Below, piece by piece: positions 21,601 through 32,370 of a stretch of DNA of 64,000 nt (position 1 is the stretch's first letter; each line of letters starts with the position of its first letter). The translations under genes and the position numbers were made by a program. The stretch is taken from the NCBI GenBank assembly GCA_014529385.2, contig CM043960.1:79271832-79335831 (forward strand), given 5' to 3'. The stretch is from Adiantum capillus-veneris (lineage: Eukaryota; Streptophyta; Polypodiopsida; Polypodiales; Pteridaceae). The notes under the pieces were generated by a model. That model was not told the DNA's origin and made no database searches. It was given only the letters and a program-made list of their open reading frames with translations.

Positions 21601-22019
21601 ATTTATATTTAGTGAATAGTCATTGATGGACAAGCTTTTCTTTTTCACAGTATTCAGATCAGTCTTCAACTGCAGCTTCTTTGCCTTTGTGTTGGTCACA
21701 TCCAATGACAGCAAAATGTCCCAAGCCTCCTTATGAGATTGAGCATCTCGTATATGCCCAATCATAGTGTCATGTACACTGACAAAAAGACAATATTTGA
21801 CCTTTCGAGCTCCTTGGTTCCAATCTTTAAATGTCCTAATTTGCACAGCAGTCTCACCTTCCTCTGGTAGTAGTGTTGCTACCTCATGCTCTCCATCAAT
21901 GTAGTCCCATAACCTTTGCCCATAAGGAAATTGGACATTCTGAATTTCCAAGCATGGAAGTTATTCTTGTCTAGCTTCTCAATGAAAACCTGGTTAAGCC
22001 CATCATTGTTGGATGACAT
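21586..22019 (-). pseudogene. Copia gag (N-terminal part)
   Basis: Starts ATG at 22,019 (MSSNNDGLNQVFIEKLDKNN, then FHAWKF). It shifts frame near 21,930 and continues as NVQFPYGQRLWDYIDGEHE, VHDTMIGHIRDAQSHKEAWD and NTKAKKLQLKTDLNTVKK. This is the usual copia gag order (KLDxxNFxxW ... AKEAWDxL ... LxxELxxxK). It joins the protease fragment to the left; together about 1.2 kb of a truncated element remain. Confidence 0.75.
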
Positions 22020-22422
22020 GTTTCCAACCCTTCACACAGTCTTCGAGCAACCTGCTAAAAATAGTTGGTTACCACCTATAACCACAATCTACGTAAATAG
22101 ACTTGTTTCACTGTACTAGATAGTGCCTGTGCACATTGCAGCCAAACCAAAGCTTTCTGCACCACCTATATGTAGATCTGTAGAATCCCAAACCTCAACG
22201 TTTCTGCATGAAAATGCACTCTAACTCTAAAAGGGGGGTCGAAATGCGCCCGGAGTGGAATATGGCTACATAGCTGTAGTCCAAAGAATTGTAAAAGCCT
22301 AAGACACACTCTCCAAGTGGAATCACCTGAATTGGAGATCATTGACGACAGCTCCTATAAAAATCAAAGCCGCTTCCTAGGTTGCTCCTGCTTGCTGCTC
22401 CAAGTTCCTTAGACACAACCAA
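22020..22422 (-). other. Leader of the truncated copia element
   Basis: About 400 bp between the primer-binding site and gag of the minus-strand copia fragment. No other feature seen. Confidence 0.45.
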
Positions 22423-22434
22423 GCTCTCATACCA
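22423..22434 (-). promoter_or_regulatory. Copia primer-binding site and LTR edge
   Basis: Minus strand TGGTATGAGAGC, one base off the initiator-Met site TGGTATCAGAGC. The plus-strand sequence to the right begins TGTCAAGAGATAG at 22,435, a plausible LTR edge (minus-strand LTR ending ...CTTGACA). The far end of that LTR is not identifiable; a CA microsatellite (about 22,484-22,503) lies inside it. Confidence 0.6.
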
Positions 22435-22879
22435 TGTCAAGAGATAGAGAAGAAGAGAGCTTGAGCTCTTGCAAGCGTGCACACACACACACACACACAC
22501 ACAAAGATGAATGCAAAAGACTGTACTTCTTCTTCTTCACAAATTCAAGATAAGAGGTCTATAAAAACATAAGGGAAAATACAACATAAAAAGAGTACAA
22601 CGGCCTAGTATGAACTGCTAATAAGTGAGGTGAGTAGGCAAGTGTGCCATCACTCTAGTAGGTGGAATAACTCGGTGTGGTCGAGCTGTAGTATCATTGG
22701 CAAAAGATATGTGTATCTGCCAAGGCATGCCAGTGATGATGACTGTCGGTGATAGTCATCCAAGAGTCGTACATGTTGAGCTTGACATCTCAACACAAGA
22801 TTCCATTGAATCTTGTGTATAAGAGAAGCTATGTGTGCCAAGGAATCCAAGCTCCACCGGGTTTCCTTCGATGTACCTT

Positions 22880-23057
22880 CCCTTTGCTCGATTCAAGCCG
22901 AGTTGGATCCTCAAGCTCCCATGGCCGCCTCCATAGCCAACGAGCTCATCATGAGGCTGTCCTTTGACACAAGAATATGTTGCATCAGGTAAGCCCAATT
23001 TGGGTGATTGTCCCCATCCAATTTATCCTCATTAACAAACATCGTAAACAGTGTCTG
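22880..23057 (-). pseudogene. Second copia gag N-terminus, fragment
   Basis: Minus strand MFVNEDKLDGDNHPNWAYLM then QHILVSKD, the N-terminal copia gag pattern 'KLDGxNYxxWxxLMxxxL'. It breaks off after about 35 residues. A primer site lies 290 bp upstream in its own orientation (23,344-23,355). It is a different subfamily from the gag at 21.6-22.0 kb. Confidence 0.6.
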
Positions 23058-23343
23058 TGTTGATATCAACCATGGCAAGTGCCTACACTTGATGTGAAAA
23101 CTGCCCAAAACGAGGAGTAACAAAGTAGGAATAAAACACGCTATGTAGCACAACCCAAAGAAGATTGTAAGGGACTTGTCACACTAAAAATAGCATTGAA
23201 AATTTTGCACGAAAAGATAAAACTGCCTACACAGTATTGCCTATAGTTGACCTATTGATGCTCACCAAAGCTCACCCAAATTGAAGAAAGTAAGCAGGCA
23301 TGTACTAGAGATGCTGGTGACTATGCCCAAGAGGACGCATCCT

Positions 23344-23355
23344 CCCCTGATACCA
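23344..23355 (-). promoter_or_regulatory. Primer-binding site of the second copia fragment
   Basis: Minus strand TGGTATCAGGGG, ten of twelve bases of the initiator-Met site. LTR sequence would follow to the right, but its end is not visible. Confidence 0.5.
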
Positions 23356-23559
23356 ATGGAAATAGGATTGCAGGGAAACACACACAGCTTGGAGAAGATG
23401 AATAAGATCAAGGCACACGACAGACAATAATATTCCTTAGAGCACAATGGAAAGATAAGTTAGCCCTAGAGTGATGGGTGTATATACAATGCACTAGGGA
23501 AAAAACATCCTACCTTAGGAAAAAATGCCCCGATGGTCCTAAGTGTATTCACACACATC

Positions 23560-24122
23560 AGTAACACTTGTTTTCACTTCTCGCACATTTCTTTGTGTAC
23601 TTCTTGTAAGGGTGTGACTATATAATTGACTGTATGTTGATTCATGATTTTCTTCCAATAAAATAGGAAACAACTCTATTGCCCTCCACCACATTGCCCT
23701 TATAACCATTGAACACATGGCACACAACATTCCAATTTTCCTGCACTTCATCTATCATGGATTCGAAGAAATCTACTAATTCACATCCATGTTTGACCAA
23801 TGTGTCATTGAGGCATTCCCAAAAGAGGCATTGTGAATCCACGTATTCTTCCTTCATTTTACATGTGGCTATAGTGAGCAAGTCTTGCATGCTATCCCAC
23901 CAAGGAGTGAAATTCAGTTTCTTGCAAAAAGAATGCTCTCTATAGCACATAATATGTTGAAAAAAAATGCCTTGGATCATATACATTGCACGTCATTGTT
24001 ACACAATCTGTGATCCATCTAGTGTGATCAAATTGGACCCAAGTGCAATGTCGATCTCCTATCCCATTTTGCCTCATGAAGTTCACTATGTCAACATCTG
24101 ATGATGGCCCCACTATGGACAT
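23560..24122 (-). pseudogene. Transposase-like pseudogene, possibly MULE type
   Basis: Several overlapping minus-strand frames. Read in order they give WITDCVTMTCNVYDP, then WWDSMQDLLTIATCKMKEE, VDSQCLFWECLNDTLVKHG, FFESMIDEVQENWNVVCHVF, NGYKGNVVEGNR, and in another frame CFLFYWKK and HKEMCEK. The order recalls a family of plant DDE-type, Mutator-like proteins (TCHVYD ... FWxxLNxVMxxHG ... FMADxAxANWxAV ... GRERxCLFHW). That match is from memory and unverified. At least three frameshifts. No terminal inverted repeats seen. Confidence 0.35.
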
Positions 24123-26640
24123 TTTGAAAACAAAGCATTTCTCCGCTTTCCCAGAACTTGGCTACCTTGGAAGAAGTCATAAGTGAAATTTTGTTTCAAA
24201 TTGAGAAGTGCATCAATACCAAATTATTCTTTGGTTGAGCCACTATGCATTTTCAAAACCTAATGGGGATAACTTCAATGGAAGAAGGATGACAAACATA
24301 TTACTTCTACTTAGCATAAATTTAATTTTGAAAAATAACTACAATAGTCAATGCAATGAATCAATTATCAATTGTCTTGCACCAAGAGACCCATTTCCTC
24401 TATCACAGTGCACAGTTGTTCCTCATTGATTTTTTGGCATGTACCATCAAAGAATAGATCCCACCAATATCTCTTTTTCCGCACACATCTAAACTTTCTT
24501 AGCTCCCGCTTGATGATCAACAACAAGGACATTTTTCATCATTTCTTTGGTTTTGTATGTGAGTGACTTTGATGTGTTGTTGCAAATGTTGTGAGAGTGC
24601 ATGCCTCAATGAATTAACAACCTATTTCATGTCTCATCCGACAACATTTCATAATACACAAAACATTCACAAGCTTCAGTGCATAGTAAAGCATTGGAAT
24701 AAAAGTGATAGACTAATTTGCCAAATGTTGTGTTACACACCTTGCCGGGTGTCGGTACCCTCAACAAGCTACCATGAAAGTGTGTACAATTAGAATATCC
24801 ATAGTTTAGAATTTTAAGATAAATTGGGGAATTTCAAAGAGCCAACGCGTTGAAGTTTTAGCATGCAACCTCAAAGAAGGCTATGTTTGAGGTTTGTGGC
24901 TTCATCCAGAGATGAGGTTCTTATCAATGTTCATTGAGTCCATTGCGTGCACTATTCTCTTGGTTGGTGGAAACTCAAAATGATGTCCCTATTGTAACTT
25001 TTAGGAATCTATATCGCCTTTACAATGATATCAATGTCGGATATGATCTTTATTAAGGTGTTGTGAACGGTGAAGCATACAAACAATCTTACATTAATAC
25101 ATGATTCCCATCGGCAGGGGTGTCTCCTTCATGGGTGAGATCCACCATGCTCACGAGACAGAGCATTTAGCTATGTAGGGACTCTGTAGAGACAAATATA
25201 AAGTAGCAATGCTCTAGGGAGACACAACATGTGTCATTCAAGTCTATGCAAGCAGAGATAGAGTAGGTATGCTCTCTAGCGACACGTACAGAGATGATGA
25301 ACATGGAGTTCTTTGATATGCTCATGTTAGAGATTGATGGGTTGGTGCCATGATGCACAGTTCCGCCTATGGGTGACAAGGATGTAGCCATCCCGGTGTC
25401 GATGATGACACATCCATATGTGTTGGGTAGTCTTGATGATGTAGTGCATGAAGATAGCGCATGGGGAGGCTAGGACAGCCAGGTTTGCATAGATTTTGTC
25501 AGCGTTTGGTGTTTCATGTATGAACTACTGGTGTTGAGGCCCAACCTAATAGCTACAATAAGAGCATTTTCAATAGGAGTTGTCAAATTGACACTAGCAT
25601 GATGCATAGTGGAGTTTTGCAATCCATACAAAGTTTTTTGTGGGATTCTCTTTCTCTCTCTACAAGTCACCCACCTGCTTGAAATCCCTCTCTTGTTTAT
25701 CCCAAAAAAACATCACTAAAATCTCAAAACCAGGTTTTCTTAGAGGATCATCCCAAGTCGATCTTATTTACATAGCAGACATGGATTTAGAGACCCACAA
25801 ATTAAAACCACATTTGATTATTGGATGCACCCCAATTTTCCTTGTGCGCAGAGGTCGGCCTTCTCTGGTGATGAGTCTTGCCTTTGTTGGTCGAACACCA
25901 ACTTCTCGTCCCTCAGCCCTTCAACAAAAACACATGGCCACCCTCAGGCTTCTCTTTGCTGACTGCCTCACAGACTTATCCCCTGCACGAGCCTTGGCAC
26001 CTTGTCACAGCACCTAACTTTCTAGTGCCTTGAGATTGAGACTCCCTGTGTGTCGAGTATGGCTTTCCCTTTCTCATGCCCTCCAAAGGCGATCTATTCC
26101 TCCGAGCCTATACACAACTCCCCGCAATCGTCTTTTCTCTCTCCTTCATGGCTTCTTTGAATGGCATCCTCAGGCCCCCCTCTTTCGTGTCTGCAGCTTC
26201 TGAAAACATTTCCCTGATAGCGCTCCCTTTGTTTACTTGCTCCTCTCTCCTCTTGCTTGCCCTGAGCCGCTACTTCTCGTCCACCTTCTCTATCCAAGCT
26301 CCCTTCCTGCTTATATTATGTTCTCTAACTACGAGATCCCTGAGTCTCCTTGAGATTTGAAACTCCTCGCAGACTGCCCCCTTCAAATTGCCTGCTTATG
26401 GTGTTTTTCACACTGCCCTGTAACTCGTCCAACCCCTCTTCTTGACTTGATCTCCCTTGCTCACCTAGTGACGATCCCTAGCCGTTCCCCAAAAGTATGA
26501 GCAACTTCATTCCCTCTTCTTGGCTCTCTCCTTTTTCTTAGCTGCAGGAGGGTATCACAAGAAGTTTTGGACACATTCTCACAATAATTCTCACATTGTG
26601 ACTTACCTCAACATCATGAGCTTCTGTGAGGGAGGCACCG
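24123..26640. other. No recognisable gene (2.5 kb)
   Basis: Only short frames on both strands and no motif I know. 25.9-26.5 kb is CT-rich on the + strand (CTCTCTCC, CTTCTC clusters), which could be LTR or promoter debris. Confidence 0.4.
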
Positions 26641-26733
26641 CATACCAAGCTAGGTACGATTGGGGGCAGGGGACCGCCGGCCCGATGGGGGGGCCAGGGG
26701 TCCCCTGCCCCCAATCGTACCTTGCTAGGTATG
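26641..26733. repeat. 93-bp near-perfect inverted repeat (hairpin)
   Basis: Two 35-bp arms (26,641-26,675 and 26,699-26,733) around a 23-bp GC-rich centre. The inner 23 bp of each arm match perfectly (left GGTACGATTGGGGGCAGGGG then ACC). The outer part has two mismatches. The centre (GCCGGCCCGATGGGGGG) can also pair. The flanks are ordinary AT-rich DNA. It could be a foldback/MITE remnant or a structured RNA locus; no target duplication is obvious. Confidence 0.85.
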
Positions 26734-29224
26734 TCATGATGTTATGCATTGTATGAAAAACATTGAAAAAGACTTTGTTGTCCTACATGAGAAAATTTCT
26801 AAATCTTCTTGTGTATGGATGCTCTCTATCTTTCTCCCCTTCTTTCATCGCAAGCTAGTTGCTTCGAGAGCCACCTCTCACTCTCCCTTGGCGGAAGCTC
26901 CACGTGCTCTGTAGGTTGTTGCCAAAAGAAGCCTTCTTCAAAGACCTTCTAGATTGGTGCCATCATATCTAATTACCATCAAAACTTAATGCTTTAAAAA
27001 ATCTTCAAGATCCCATTCCCACCTTGGATGCTCGACATCTCCACAAATGCATCTTGATCACCTACACTTGCCTCCTCACTTCCTAATGGAAGTTCCCCCT
27101 TGCCCTCTTGCTCACACAATTGTCACTTTCCTCTTTCACCATATGGGGCCCGTGTTCCTTACTACACGTTCCTCTTGAGAATGCATCACCTTTACATGGA
27201 CTATCATTGATATACCATAAAATTGTCTCTCCTTCTATCTCGAGACTTCATAGATTGAAATCATAAAGGTGATCCATTGCAGCCCCCTATTATTTACGAC
27301 TAGAAGTGAGAAGAATTAAAAGGTGAGACGTTAGATAATCTAGAGCACTGGTTGGAGATTGTCTTGCATGACGGTCATCTTTAAGCTTCAAAATAGGTTG
27401 ACCTTAGCACAGACCGGCCCGAATGAGCTCAACTTATGAAGCTTCCACTTAGATACGCTGTGAAACTGCTTTAATACCTATATTGACATTATGGAAGTGA
27501 TCAATCATAGGGTTATCGGGCTCTTGAATGCATTGACTCAGAGAGATCCAAGATTCATCAACATCCAGTGTGTGCCAGTATGTGGCCGCACACTGATCTT
27601 ACTCTTGTACATATATATAGATAAGAAGGGGTAGCTCACTTCGAGACTTTCTCCACCCACATAACACCTTGCACTCTCTCCTTCTTCCCTTCTTGCATGC
27701 ACACACCGCATTGCACGCACTGCACTCTTCAAATGTTGTGCATAGCATTGATGTACGTTCGAATTATGTGGATGTAGGCTCTGTTGAGAATGTTCCAAGA
27801 TTTGGTGAGTGGGATTAGTGCTCCTTAAGCTCTCTTTGTAGAGGCCCTAAGCCCTTCAACCCAAAATCATATGCCCATCCAATTAAACTTCTAATTATAG
27901 GTGTGTGTGTGTGTGTGTTTGTGTTGGTACTTGTGTGTGTGAACTTGTGTGAAACTATGCAAAGATTAGTTCTTGTTGCCTTTTTTGGGATAAAAGTCAA
28001 ACAGCTCATGTGGAGCTAGTTGGCTGCAACCTTCACTCTAAACTTAGTGGGGATGCATGGTATTGTGCTCAAGTCGGGCCAACTCTTGGAGGGGTTCCAT
28101 GGACAAAACTCAAACCGAGCACCAAGTTCCAATATAGTGGACTTTTGGGTCTAAAGAACCCACTCCCATGTGAGTGAGTGTGCTCATTTTGACCTTCACT
28201 CGGACTCCAAGCCTCATCAAATCGGGCTCTTCGCCTTTTTTCGGCTTCATTAGGATCCATTCTTGTGGCCCACTGCTCCAAAGCCCTTCCACCCTACATG
28301 AGGGTAATCCCATGTGTCATCCAACTCCAACTCCAAGCCCTGCCCACTAACTAAGGTCACTATCCCGTGGCTCTTTGCTCTCCAACGCCCAATACCATTT
28401 TAAGAGAGTAGTGCCGCAACCGTTCTCACTTGCAACAAAGCTGAAGCATCAAGCATCTTCAAGCTTTTTCAAAAACAAAACTCCAAGGCTAAAAATTCTA
28501 ACATCCCGATAGCTTCAACAAGCATTCAAAGGATCAATAAGCTTCGAAGAGAATTTGAAAGCTCCAAATAAAGCATTTAAAGGGGCTTTTCAAGCTTCAA
28601 GGGGTTTTTCTAGAGGCAACATAAATTGCAAACACATTCAAGCAAGGGCAGTTTCCCACGAGCAACAAAGTAAAGAAAAAAAGCTTCGCACTCCAAGGCA
28701 ATGGTTGAAACTTCAAAGGCTACCTCCGAGCACCTAGGCAACATCAAGTAAAGAGTTACAAATTTTCTTGAGCTTCAAAGAATGTTTCTTTGACTAAATA
28801 TTTGTAATCTAAAGTCATTAGAAACTCAAGTTGGAGTTTGTTCTATGGCCCTCTTGTTAGGTCGCACATCTCTTGCTTTTGTCTAGGTATCTTGAACTCT
28901 CATCTTATAGATTGTGCTTGGAGCTTCATTGCCCCTGTATGTGGTAGTTGGAACCCTTGAACTCGAGGATCCCACCGGTCTAGGTAGTGAAAACTACGGT
29001 CAAATAAATGAGCCTTCAACTCTTGTTTTATCAGGACTCACTCTCTTTGTTTCCGTTCTCGTCTTCAATATAATAAATTTAAACGTGCTTAAAGTGAAAT
29101 AATACTAATGGAGTGGGCCTCCGAATTATGTATATCTCTCTAGCTCCTTATGGTCTACTGCCTAGTATCTCCACCCATACTTATCAAGCATGATAGCGTG
29201 GTTATCTCGGCCTTCTATGTATAT
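26734..29224. other. No recognisable gene (2.5 kb)
   Basis: Only short frames. It contains a TG microsatellite at 27,900-27,920. The tract 28,430-28,770 is rich in AAGCTTCAA-like words. Nothing with a known family. Confidence 0.4.
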
Positions 29225-29365
29225 AAAGACTTACAAGCATTTTTTCTCTAACAACTCTCCAATGTAGGGCTCATCGCACTTGTAATAGAGTATTTTCTCT
29301 CTACTATCATACTTGTCCAACCCCACATGAGTGTTGTCCGTGTTGACTCATGTTGTCTCTTTTAC

Positions 29366-29686
29366 TCACCTTAGTTTCACATTTGGAATGTCCAACTTAG
29401 GCAGCTTATCCTCAAGCTCCACGTCAACTTTGTCCTTGGTGTATGTCATTCCCCATTTGTCCACAATATAGGGATTTTTCACAAGTAGATACATTATACC
29501 CTCATCATTGAAGTATCCATCACCACTATAGTCCATAGGCCCTAGGTCTTTGAATTCACTAGGTCTCTCCTCTAGATTTACACAGTAGAGATCCATATTA
29601 TCCTTGTAAATTTTTGCACTCTGGTCATTTTCAAAATGGTATTTCAAGTGCAAAGTTTCATAGTTAGTGGGGGTTGGGATGGTCAT
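29366..29686 (-). CDS. Unrecognised 106-residue ORF inside R1
   Basis: Open frame MTIPTPTNYETLHLKYHFEN ending PKLDIPNVKLR, acidic overall (EERPSEFKDLGPMDYSGD, YFNDEGIMYLLV). The same protein is readable, with stops, in R1 copy 1 (14,250-14,520). The conservation of residues between the copies suggests a former gene of a mobile element rather than chance. Downstream in frame-shifted sequence both copies keep a DEPYIGELL/NEPYVGK-like stretch. No family recognised. It could be a fragment of a longer protein. Confidence 0.35.
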   Translation of the reverse strand: MTIPTPTNYETLHLKYHFENDQSAKIYKDNMDLYCVNLEERPSEFKDLGPMDYSGDGYFNDEGIMYLLVKNPYIVDKWGMTYTKDKVDVELEDKLPKLDIPNVKLR

Positions 29687-30221
29687 GCTCCGATGTTTTT
29701 TCCCTCTATAAAACTCACACTTTTGTATCTCTCAGCCATGTAGGTATAAGACCTTTTTGATGACATATCATATAGATTTCCTATGGGGTTAGCTCTAAGG
29801 GAGTTAGTGGACCCTCATTCACACTCTCTTCCATGGAAATATGGCTAACTTGGTCTCCTATACCAAGGTTTCTAGTTTGGTATAGTCTACTTGACCTCAG
29901 ATACATCAAGAAAAGGCACTCTTGAAGAACCCTGACCTATTACCTCTTTGGTCGCTTCCAAATACTCAACCAGAAATCACTTCAAGCCACAATTCTCTAG
30001 CCCTTGTAATCTATACAAAAAACACTTGGTGGCTATGATTTTAGAGCATCCATGTTAGTCAAAAAAAAATTAATCGACCAAACAATCGTGCTTTTGGCAC
30101 AAAGTATATTTTAGCTTGTAGAATCCTCAAATAAAGTCCAAATTCAATTTTGAAAATACCATTAGGCTCCTCATCACTAGCTCTAGCAATGATACAAATA
30201 TGGTCTCAATTTGTGATAAGG

Positions 30222-30240
30222 GGATATGGATCACGATCCA
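30222..30240. repeat. Palindromic word, copy 1
   Basis: ATATGGATCACGATCCA, containing the near-palindrome GGATCACGATCC that recurs at 30.49, 30.60 and 41.13 kb. Confidence 0.6.
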
Positions 30241-30423
30241 GGTACCTCAGTGGCAAAATGTGATGAAACTTCACACACAATTGCCCTTGGTTCCTTGACA
30301 CCAACTATGTACTTTTTGTGTGGTTTGGACTTGATTAAGCCACACCCTAGGTCTTCGTTGTGGTTTTTTTCTTGGAAGTGTTTTTGGTCCTTATGACCTA
30401 CTTTTTGGACTCTTTTGACAACC

Positions 30424-30655
30424 TTGCTCACAATGATCTTTGCTACATGCTATTAAAGTCTTTGCTCAAAAACTCAAATGCGGGACACGGATCGTGATCC
30501 ATGTTCCATCACTTTTGGACTTGATATTTGTGAGAAGTTTTGCTCACAATGATCTTTGCTACATGCTAGTAAAGTCTTTGCTCGAAAACTCAGATGTGGG
30601 ACATGGATCGTGATCCATGTTCCATCACTTTTGGACTTGATATTTGATCTTTGCA
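30424..30655 (+). repeat. 116-bp tandem duplication with a palindrome in each unit
   Basis: Two units (30,424-30,539 and 30,540-30,655), both starting TTGCTCACAATGATCTTTGC and containing GGATCGTGATCCATG (30,489-30,503 and 30,605-30,619). They differ by a handful of bases. Confidence 0.85.
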
Positions 30656-30725
30656 AGCTATATTGGGCTAGGGTGGATCAGTGAGACTAGCATTCATGAT
30701 TGTAGAATTGATAATTACAATGGTG

Positions 30726-30854
<129 letters not shown>

Positions 30855-31540
30855 CGTGTAAACTGAAAACATAACTTGATTAATGATAAACTGACAACAT
30901 GCATACAATGATTGATTGGGTTGAAGTTGAGGTTGAGATTTGGAAAGTGTGTACAAGAGCTTGCTACTTATATAGTAGCTCATATGGTTAGATGCACCTC
31001 AAGGGTCATAGGTACATTTTCCCAAGGGTCAAGGGGCAACTCTCCAAAGGTCAAGACTTGCTTCATAGAATGTGGAAAGGCTATGCTAATTGGGATGGCA
31101 TTTGGACTCTTGTGCAACTCACCTGTCATATATGCTAAGCCATGTGCCCTCACATGCTTACTGGACTGCTTACTATACAAGAGAACAATTCTCACGCTAG
31201 CTATCAATGTTAGGCCAAAGGTCACAAACCCAAAAACCTCCCCTTGTACTTTGGACTAGACTAATGACCAACTACAAAAGGCCAGACCATGCAGGTTATA
31301 ATGACTCGTTTTGGACTATGGTGCCATGGAGGCTAAAGACACCTCCTCTCAAACATGAGTCTTCTAGGACCAAGTTGTCCACCACAGAGTGATCTATCCA
31401 CAAATATGGCTCCAAAATGGGGCTTGCCCATATTTTTCCTACTAGTCGCCACTGTCACCAAGTCACGGGACATTAGCTTCATATTCATCTAATCTATAGT
31501 GATGTTGTCTAGATGTTGCTACTACTACATGCTTTAATCT
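30855..31540. other. No recognisable gene
   Basis: A 115-codon open frame at 30,912-31,259 (+) has no motif I know and no conserved partner; I do not call it a gene. Confidence 0.35.
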
Positions 31541-31605
31541 TCGAGAAATCCTTTGCTAAGTGTCCAAAATTTCTACACTTGTAACATTTCTTGATACCTT
31601 TATTT
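31541..31605 (-). pseudogene. Copia-type gag zinc knuckle fragment
   Basis: Minus strand reads KGIKKCYKCRNFGHLAKDFSK, a CX2CX4HX4C knuckle whose last Cys is Phe. No further copia domains are visible beside it. Confidence 0.45.
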
Positions 31606-31792
31606 GATGAAAATCTAAATGCAATGCTTGGAAATGAAAAACTAGTTGCAATGCAAGATGATGTTTGTGCACATTGCTTTGCTTTTCACTCATAGTGCTT
31701 GATGGAGTAGTCTTATCACTTGGAGACTCTCCAAGGATAGTGTATATCTCCTTACACTAGCACAAGGTGATTTCATCTCCATAAATGAGAAT

Positions 31793-32370
31793 TTGGGCAT
31801 ACACATTGCAGTAGAGGCTAGAGATGTTCTTGTAAGAGAACTTGGAGTTGTGAGAATGGTTGTAGAAACACAACAAATGCACCTATCTCAAGGAGCAAAG
31901 TGTGTTTCCAAGAAGTACAATGGGTTAGAGGATCCATATGCACATGTTTCCCTCTTCAAGAAAGTTTTGAGGGATGAACAAGTGGCAGATATCCATAGTA
32001 CTCAATATGATGGATTTGGGTTGACATTGAAACGAACAACTTTAACGTGGTTTGAACCATTGAATAGTAGATATTTTTCAAGCATAGACCAACTTTTGCA
32101 AGAAATTTTCAAAGGAATTCTCTAAAAGGGAAATTTAGCACAACACAATGTCCCAAATCTACGCTTTTAAACAGAAAATGAACAAGAAAGTAAAGGAAAC
32201 TTCACTTCAATTTAAGCACATCGAAAGATGTCTTATATGAAAGCTATCGCAAGACGAAAGATTATCAGTTCTTATAAAGGGCTTGAGAAACAAAAATCTC
32301 AAAAAAGACCTACACTTGAAAGCATGCATCACATTTGCGCAAGTCACTAGAGAAACATTGTATCTAGTTG
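31793..32370 (+). pseudogene. Gypsy element 3, gag
   Basis: Frame 31,793-32,125 contains KYNGLEDPYAHVSLFKKVLR and LTWFEPLNSRYFSSIDQLLQ, the capsid-like gag region (FxGxxDPxxHL ... W). It continues in broken frames to about 32,370 (similar to 'FKxKMNKKVKETSLQFKHIE' in pieces). It starts a strongly decayed + strand element that runs to about 36.07 kb. Confidence 0.65.

Larger units (their letters stand above)
29225..30240 (-). repeat. Repeat family R1, copy 2 (inverted)
   Basis: Reverse-complement partner of 13,537-14,640. It has one unit where copy 1 has the 96-bp duplication. At its right end it carries the palindromic word GGATCACGATCC, which is degraded at the matching end of copy 1. Confidence 0.65.

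Noticed and set aside
25640-26360. Two 94-125 codon + ORFs in CT-rich DNA
   Set aside because: The Ser/Leu/Pro-rich content follows the CT-rich base composition; no domain or start context to support genes.
26520-26756. 78-codon + ORF crossing the hairpin
   Set aside because: Its centre is the inverted repeat itself, and there is no motif or partner copy.
13537-30240. R1 copies as terminal inverted repeats of a giant DNA transposon
   Set aside because: The intervening DNA is a patchwork of unrelated elements on both strands, and no target duplication is seen at the outer edges.
30912-31259. 115-codon + ORF
   Set aside because: No recognisable motif, no second copy, composition not different from the surrounding DNA.
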